Below are positions 57,104 to 64,000 of a stretch of DNA of 64,000 nucleotides, one piece after another. The translations under genes and the position numbers were made by a program. Positions within the stretch are counted from its first letter, which is position 1. Each line of letters opens with the position of its first letter. This DNA comes from Coffea arabica (lineage: Eukaryota; Streptophyta; Magnoliopsida; Gentianales; Rubiaceae), in contig NC_092320.1 in NCBI RefSeq assembly GCF_036785885.1, positions 18,663,557-18,727,556 of the forward strand, written 5' to 3'. The notes below the pieces were generated by a model. That model ran no database searches, had not been told where the DNA came from, and worked only from the letters and a program-made list of their open reading frames with translations.

Positions 57104-57660
57104 ATGGCGTATTTGTACCTTAAACAGGGAAAGTATTACTTTATCCCGGCCAAATTATCCAGAAGAATTGTTTCACTTTATTGCATCCAAGACACGCCGG
57201 CATTGGTAATGGACAGGCAGCATCATTTGTGAGTAGCCTTTTTCTTCCATAATTAATTGTTTTCGCACCAATGGCTTTTGCTTTCTTTCAAGAAAGTAGA
57301 AAGCCTGGTTAATCAGTAGATTATAACAAAATTTGATGAGTTTCAGTAGCAAAGATATACAAGAATGTGATCGCCACTGATAACAGCCAAAAGCAGCTTG
57401 AATTTGTTCCTAGGCTTCCAAATGTGCAATACAAGTGTACATCTCCAGCAACGTCTGCTGAAAAGCTGGAAAGGGATATCCCCAAACAAGCCACCTTCGA
57501 CCTTGTGACTATTGGCCAAGCCATCCATTGGTCTGATCGGCCCAACTTTTACCAGTACGTGCAGTTGGATCTGAAGAAGCCACGGGGAGTTATAGCAGCT
57601 GTTAATGTAGCTTGCAAAATAGGAAAGGTTTGCACCTTTTGGAAGCACCTTTTACAGTGA
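57104..57660 (+). pseudogene. SAM-dependent methyltransferase, copy 3, truncated
   Basis: Closest to copy 1: the 5' leader from about 57003 is shared. Exon 1 (57104-57228) starts MAYLYLKQGK but has a 2-bp deletion after KYY that shifts the frame, and about 26 bp are missing across the segment encoding PHHDLVWDAG, destroying SAM motif I. Exon 2 (from 57347) has lost its first base. It then reads AKIYKNVIATDNSQKQLEFV and DIPKQATFDLVTIGQAIHWS up to GVIAA. After that it departs from copy 1, reading NVACKIGKV, which may be the C-terminal IGKV joined by a large internal deletion. No working enzyme is possible. Confidence 0.9.
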
Positions 57661-58578
57661 AACTTCATGTTCCTTTGAGAGGTTACATGTGAACAGTTTC
57701 TAACGGTTTTCTGAATGTTGTGGGTGTATAAATCAATAAGTTGAACACCAGAAAACTAACTTAAGCATTTTTTATTCTTGACTAGACAAATCCAAGAACT
57801 TGCTACTTGATTGTCTAATTAGAATTCATTGTATTCTAAAGTTTTTGTCCAGAAACCGGATTAGCAAGATAGTGGGGGCAATCAAGTTTCAAGGACCACC
57901 ACAAAAATCCCTCCAAAAGTGAGAGTTTCTCTCTCTAGGTTAGAGTGCGAGTCTCTCAACCTTGAGAGTTTCAAACCTTTTCAAAATTTTCAAAATTTCC
58001 GCAAAGACACACATATAATCCCAAGCTTCGGACATCAACCAGAATCCTTTATGCGTTGATGAAGTTAAGAAGATCGAACTTCTAAGAGTGAGATAACAAA
58101 AGCCGAGAACTTTGAGAGAATCTTGCCCCCCACTCAGGGGAAAGTTTGCATTTAAGTTTTAGCAACACTGTCGGAATATGAGAGCAAGCAGCAGCGATCT
58201 TAGCTAATCTGGCACGAGGAAACAGACTCCATGGAAGACGTAAGGGTGTTGACACGTACCTTCAGAGCCATTATCACCACTGTTCCTTGTTGTGTGCTTC
58301 ATATCTGCTAGAGTTTTTAATGTCTCTCTTTCCCAAAAGTTTTTTTTTTACGGAGATGGAAGGTTATAATTAAAATAACAAAAAAGAAGAAAGTTGTTTA
58401 AGGAAAAAAAAATTAGGGATATAAAAGATTTTTGTTGGTTTCTTTCAAAATCAGGGAGGGGGTCCTCCTTCTTTTTTAACGACTAAGTCTGCCTGGGTAG
58501 CTTCTTTGGTCTTTTTCTCGAATAGTCTTGGTCTTAGTAGTGATAGTAGGAGGTAGCTTAAGAATCTGTTTATACCCC
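57661..58578. other. Spacer and possible LINE 5' UTR
   Basis: No gene seen. The 5' end of the LINE cannot be fixed; its leader may reach back to about 57.9-58.4 kb, where GC content rises (GAGAGTTTCTCTCTCTAGG near 57921, GGGAGGGGGTCCTCC near 58455). Confidence 0.4.
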
Positions 58579-60126
58579 ATGGCGGAGGAACTAGCAGATG
58601 CGATAAGAAAGCTCGCCCTTTCAGATAAAGAACTGGAAAGTACTGACCTTGGAGGTGAAGAGTTAGATGGAGGTATTCAAGAATGTCAGTTAAGTTTAGT
58701 GGGGAGAATTAAAAGAGAGAAAGTGGTGAACTTTGTTGGAGTTAAGAACTTTGTGAACTCAGCTTGGGGGTATCCAAGGAATCTGAGGATCATAGAATTG
58801 GGTCCAAACATATTTCAGTTTTATGTTCCAAATAAAGAGGACAGAGATAGGATAGTAGGAGGTGGACCGTGGGTCATGGACAATCAAATACTGGTGATGA
58901 AACACTGGTTTGAAGGTATAGAGGAAGACATTTCTGCTTTTGACCTGGCACCTCTCTGGGTCCAAGTTTGGAATCTACCAGTACACTGGATAACAAAAGA
59001 AGCGGGATGGAAAATTGGTTCTGTATTTCAGGAAGTAAAGGATGTTCTGGTGCCTCAAGTTGGAGGGAAGGAAGGTAGACACTTAAAGCTATTAGTGGTA
59101 CTAGATACCTCCCTACCTCTACTCAGGGGATCGACAGTTAAAGTTAATGGAGCTCTAAAATGGTTGAACTTCAGATATGAGAGATGTCCAGATTTTTGCT
59201 ACAAGTGTGGAGTAATTGGACATGGAGAAAAGTCATGCAAGGAAGTAATACAGATTTGCAAAGGGAAACAGGAACATCAGTACGGTCCTTGGCTGAGAGC
59301 CAATACAGGAAAATCATCACCCCAAAAGGAACAACAAAATAAGTATACCTCTGAGAAGAATCATTGGGGCTATAAAGATGGAGAGCTAGTTCTATTAAAT
59401 CCTAAGGAAAAGGTGAATATGATATATAGTCAAAAGGACTTTATGCCAGGGAGAAAGGAAGTCAATAAGAAGGGTAATGAAGAGGAACAGACAAGTAGGG
59501 AAAAGTCCAAAGAGGTTGGAGGAGATGAGGTACAACAACAAAGATTTGAAGATAGCTGCAGTAAAGAGAAAATGCATAGCTTCAATTCAATCAGCAGCAA
59601 AAGTCATAAGGATATTTGTGCCAGAGAAGCTTAAAAAATCCTCATTGGGGGAAAGAGCAACAGTGTTCTTGAAGAAGGAAGGATGAGTATATCTGAGAAG
59701 GTAGAGAAACATGGGAAGAATAAGGGTGAAGTGGAGAGGAATGGACTTGAGCAAATAGCAGAGGAGCTAATGCAAGTAACAGTAGTGGAGGAAGATTCTG
59801 GTAGACCAGAAACAAACTTAATGCAAATTGATCCAGGATCTTCTGACGTGGGTTCAAAGGCCGCCCAAAAACATAACAGGAATATGAAGAAACAGTTGAG
59901 ATCTCCCAACATCTCAAGACAGCAATTGAGAGAATTGAGGGGGAACAGGTCTCTGACATCTCAACAAGGGAAAAGGAAACTAAATTAGGTGGATGAAGAC
60001 ATGGTAGAAGTGCAGGTGAATGAAGTTGGTCTTAAGAGAAACAAAATGGAAGAGGGGGAGGGGAATCTGAGTGAGGATCTGGAGGGGGTAGGGGTCAACC
60101 TCAACTGGCCCCTAAAGTTTCAATGA
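58579..60126 (+). pseudogene. LINE ORF1 (DUF4283 / zinc-knuckle RNA-binding protein), two premature stops
   Basis: Starts MAEELADAIRKLALSDKELE; an upstream in-frame ATG at 58528 is less likely. The N-terminal DUF4283-type domain covers about residues 40-190 (VVNFVGVKNFVNSAWGYP, GGGPWVMDNQILVMKHW, LAPLWVQVWNLPVHW). A CX2CX4HX4C zinc knuckle follows at C207, C210, H215 and C220. A hydrophilic tail follows. In-frame stops are TAA at 59632 and TAG at 59986; the same frame then continues to a TGA at 60124-60126 that overlaps the ORF2 start, which I take as the original end (515 codons). ORF1 proteins bind the element RNA. Confidence 0.88.
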
Positions 60127-63100
60127 AGGTTCTGGTGTGGAATTGCCATGGAGCAGGGAGCCCATTGACAGTTCCCTAGCTGAGGGAGGCTAACAACCTC
60201 CTCTCCTCAAACTTAATATTTCTAAGTGAAACCAAAAACAGGTATAGTTATATGAAAAAGGTCCAAAGAATTCTGGGATTTGAGGAAAGTGTGATTATGG
60301 AAGCTATGGATAGGAAAGAAGGCATGGCCTTGTTTTGGAACAATGATATTGAGGTTAGGAAAGTTGTTACAACTGCCCTTACTATAGAGGCACTAGTGAT
60401 TGACCCAGATACTCAGCTTGAGTGGTGGTTTATTGGGGTTTACATGAGCTGTGATGCTAATATAAGGAAACATTAGTGGAAGGTTTTGACTGTGAGACAA
60501 CAATTGTGGGGGGATAAATGGCTTTTAGAAGGGGATTTCAATGACATTCTTTCTAATGAAGAGAAGTGGGGAGGGAGAGCAAGAGATGATAAAAGTTTCA
60601 AGGATTTTAACAGTTTTATTGAGTATAACAGCCTTGTGGACCTAGGATTTACGGGTAACCCCTAGACATGGAGCAACAATTGGGAAGGGGAGGGGGAGAT
60701 AAAGCAAAGATTGGACTGGGGTTTGAACACCATAAGCTGGGGTCAAAATTTTGATAAAGCTAAATGTGAACATGTGGAAACTCTGGGATCAGACCATAGC
60801 ATGTTGCTCATAGATAATTGGCCTAGAGTAGAAAAATGAAGATCAAGATTTTTCTTTGATAAGAGATGGCTAAAAAGGGAAGACATTAATCAAGTGGTCG
60901 AGCAAGCTTGGAAACAGCCAGTTGAAGGGAACAATATGTATAGGATTACTAGACAGATTGCTAATTGCAGAGTGGCTCTACTCAAATGGAAAAATAACTT
61001 CACAGGAAACTCTTTGCTAAGAATCAATCAAGCTAAGCTTCAGATTAAAGAGATTAAGGACTCTAAGGACTCAGGAGTTAAGGATAAGATTGCATATTTG
61101 AAGAAGCAGTTGAAAGAGGCTTACTCTCATGAAGAGCAGTATTGGGCTCAGAAAGCAAGGATTGATTGGCTGAGAGAAGGAGATAAGAACACCAAATTTT
61201 TCCATGCTTGTGTGAAGGGAAGGAGAAGAAAAAACAGAATGCTTAACATTCAAAAGGAGGATGGAACTTGGACAAACAGTGAGGCGGAGCTGGGAATGGA
61301 AGTAGCTGACTACTATAGAGCCCTTTTCTCTAGTTCAGGGAGTGAGGGTATAACAGAGATTCTTCATGGTACACCTACTACTATCACTACTGAGATGAAT
61401 GCTAAGTTAACTAGAGAGGTGGATGAGATGGAAATTAAATCAGCTCTTTTTTCCATGAATCCTAATAAGGCACCAGGTCAAGATGGTATGTCTCCCTTGT
61501 TTTTTCAAAAATTCTGGCATATTGTTAAATCTGAGTTAATTGCAGCCGTAAGGCATTTTTTCCAATCTAGCAATTTGCCAAAGTCTTGGAATCATACGGT
61601 CATCTCCCTCATACCCAAAATTCAGAATCCTGCCAATTTGAAGAGCTACAGGCCAATTAGCCTCTGTAATGTTGTGTACAAAGTGATTTCAAAAATATTG
61701 GCCAATAGATTCAAGAAAGTTTTAAGCCACTGCATTAGTAAAAATTAGTCTGCTTTTATCCCAGGCAGGCAAATTCTTGACAATGTTATCTTGTCTCATG
61801 AATACTTGCATAACATGAAAAATAAGAAACAAGGATAGAATGGTTTTATGGCGGTGAAGCTGGACATGTCCAAGGCCTACGATAGAGTGGAGTGGAAATT
61901 CCTTGATGCCATGATGGATAAGATGGGCTGCTGTACAATCTGGAGGAATTGGATATGGAGTTGCCTCTCCTCAGTTACATGCTCCTTCAATATTAATGGA
62001 GTACCAAAAGAGTTTGTAATTCCAGAAAGAGGAATAAGACAAGGTGACCCACTGTCTCCTTATCTTTTCCTCTTATGTTCAGAAGGGTTCTCCAATTTAT
62101 TGAAGCAAGCTGAGGAAGATAAAAGGATCTCAGGAATAAAGATTAGTAGGACTGGACCAAGCATGACTCACCTATTTTTCGCCGATGATTCATTGAAGCC
62201 AGGGAACTCATTCAAATTCTGAGGAAGTATGAGAAGGGGTCTGGTCAATCTATAAATCTGGAAAAGTCCTCGGTGTTTTTCAGCAGCAACGTGAGTCATC
62301 AGAGGAAAGGGGAAGTGATACAAAGCCTAGGCACAATTTAGGTGGCTACTCAAGGAAAATACCTGGGGCTCCCTATGGTGATAACAAGATCTAAACAGCA
62401 AGTTTTTGGATACATTAAGGATAGTATCAGTAGAAGAATGAATAGTTGGAAGAACAAGTTGCTCATCCAAGGAGGGAAATAAGTTTTATTGAAGGTAGTT
62501 TCCATGGCAATGCCAGTTTATACAATGTCCTGCTTTAAACTCCCTAACAAATTGTGCAAAGAAGTGACCTCCATTTTTGCTAACTACTGGTGGGGAGAAA
62601 ATGATGGAAAAAATGAGATGCACTGGTGCTCATGGAGGAGATTGGCTAAAGAGAAAAAAGAGGGAGGTCTAAGATTTAAAGATTTGCAGAACTTCAATAA
62701 AGCCTTGTTGGCTAAACAGGTCTGGAGACTGATTTCCAAACCTAATTTATTAGTCAGCAGGGTCTTGAGGGCAAAGTACTTCCATAGGGACTCAATCTTT
62801 AAGTGCAAAGTCCCAAAGTGTGCTTCCTGGATTTGGCAAAGCATGATGAATGTGAGAGATTTTGTGCAAAAAGGAACTAGGAAGAAGATAGGCAATGGCA
62901 AGGCTACAAACATTTGGGAGGATAACTGGATTCCAGGAAATAGGGATGGAAAAGTCACATCTGCAAGGCCTCAGAATTGCAACATTAAAAGAGTAGATGA
63001 GTTGATCAGTGGCTTTAGATGGAGGAAACTATTGGTACTGAGAACCTTCAACAGGAAGGATGCTAACGAAATTCTGGATATCCCTATAAGTATCTCAAGA

Positions 63101-64000
63101 AGGGAAGACAGCAACTACTGGCTCCATAGTGGCAATGGCATCTATACGGTCAATTCTGGGTACAAGGCATTGAGTAGAGAAACAACCCAACATATAGTAG
63201 GAAAAGTTAATGAGGCAGAAACGAGCTTAGCAAACTGCAATGGAAAGCAATGGAAGTGGTTGTGGAAGTTGAGAGTCAAAAGCAAGATAAAACACTTCAT
63301 TTGGAGGAGTCTACATGGGCTAATTCCAGTTAATGCCTTGGTGTTTAATAGAACAAACCAGGGAGATCCAATATGTGATGGCTGTGGAGATCAAAATGAG
63401 TCTATTGAACATATGTTTTTCCAGTGTAGCAGAACTCAAGAGGTATGGAAGATGGCCCCAATACAGTGGGATGGATTAACGGGACTGACAGGGAATTTTA
63501 GAGATTGGTGGAATGCAATGCTGGAAGCCTCAGGTAGGACAGAGGGGAAGGAGCATATAGAGCTTACTACGAATATCCTGTGGCAAATATGGAAAAGGAG
63601 AAATGAATGGAAGTTTAACGCTAAACGAAAGCACCATTGGAAAACAGTTAACAAGGCTCAACAGGATTGGCAAGAGCAAGCCTCAGCTTGGAGTACTGAT
63701 ATAAGGACCCCTGAGGATGCTGGAAGAGAAGGAGGAGAAGTAGAACCAGTGGAGGTACGAAGTGATGAATTGCAGATCAAAATATCAACTACTGTGCAGG
63801 AACAGACCAAAAGTGTTGGTATTGGGATTTTAGCAACTAACCACAGACATCAGGTGGTGTCAGCCTGGGCACTAATTGATAGGAAAGCAGTAAATTAGTT
63901 GCAGACTATAGCAGAAGCTGTGAAGATGGCCATTATAAAAGCCAGATATCAGCAATGGCAGAAAATTACAGTCCATGTTCCCAGCCCACAGCTACTGAAA
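60123..64000 (+). pseudogene. LINE ORF2 (endonuclease, reverse transcriptase, RNase H), multiply broken
   Basis: Starts at ATG 60123 (MKVLVWNCHGAGSPLTVP), the opening of the APE-type endonuclease; its other motifs are LSETK, LEGDFNDIL and GSDHSMLL. The reverse transcriptase (about 61440-62190) shows NPNKAPGQDGMSPLFFQKFW, ISLIPK, LKSYRPISLCNVVYKVISK, AVKLDMSKAYDRVEW, GIRQGDPLSPYLF and the FADD catalytic box at 62178-62189. A zinc-binding RVT region (WLWKLRVKSKIKHFIWR, CDGCGDQNESIEHMFFQC) and the start of RNase H (QTKSVGIGIL) follow. In-frame stops: 60177, 60474, 60663, 60837, 61746, 61836, 62339, 62480, 63896. Just after FADDSL a deletion near 62195 shifts the frame by +2 and removes part of the palm. 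Truncated by the window end. Confidence 0.93.

Larger units (their letters stand above)
58579..64000 (+). mobile_element. L1-type LINE retrotransposon, decayed, truncated by the window end
   Basis: Both ORFs of a plant L1-like LINE lie in order: a gag-like zinc-knuckle ORF1, then an endonuclease-reverse transcriptase-RNase H ORF2. The 3' end lies beyond 64000. Eleven in-frame stops and one frameshifting deletion show it is dead. Left boundary and target duplication are not visible. Confidence 0.95.

Noticed and set aside
59631-59959. Minus-strand open frames over LINE ORF1
   Set aside because: They are antisense shadows of the ORF1 tail, which has coding character and family motifs on the + strand.

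Overview
The window is nuclear DNA of a dicotyledonous flowering plant. The genes have plant intron/exon structure, and the protein families are plant ones (BOP-type NPR protein, DYW pentatricopeptide repeat protein, plant galactonolactone dehydrogenase, CYSTM protein). AT-rich intergenic DNA is crowded with plant-type MITEs, SINEs and a LINE. I cannot name the species.

Layout. 1-1126: last exon of a BLADE-ON-PETIOLE (NPR5/6-type) co-regulator on the + strand; its BTB exon lies left of the window. 1.1-16.7 kb: gene-poor, with a SINE (5.26 kb), a PIF/Harbinger-like element filled by a G-rich minisatellite (8.08-9.22 kb), two elements with Mutator-like target duplications (10.98 and 13.74 kb) and MITE relics. 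16.70-17.29 kb (+): a three-exon CYSTM microprotein with two tandem alternative last exons. 17.94-24.78 kb (-): six-exon L-galactono-1,4-lactone dehydrogenase, the last step of ascorbate synthesis. 28.03-30.17 kb (-): three-exon SEC14/CRAL-TRIO-like protein. 31.65-33.53 kb (+): intronless DYW-type PPR protein. 34.20-38.20 kb (-): seven-exon pyrroline-5-carboxylate reductase, the last step of proline synthesis. 38.2-52.3 kb: a long TE-rich desert with a second SINE, a CAGTGGCGGA-type relic, a LINE RNase H relic, a second PIF-like element with an AT-rich tandem-repeat core, and a Pack-type element carrying a patatin-like phospholipase fragment. 52.32-57.66 kb (+): a tandem array of three SAM-dependent methyltransferase copies, one intact and two pseudogenes, one of them broken by an hAT insertion. 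58.58-64.0 kb (+): a decayed L1-type LINE running off the right end.

The genes are independent transcription units and nothing suggests a cluster or pathway linking them. Most gene models were assembled by hand from exon junctions that keep frame and obey GT-AG; several exons are too short to stand out as open reading frames.

The most interesting observations are the duplicated CYSTM last exon, whose five differences over the shared codons are all synonymous; the Pack-PIF-like gene-fragment capture; the pair of PIF-like elements sharing ends but filled with unrelated tandem repeats; and the strong excess of TAG stops in the LINE.
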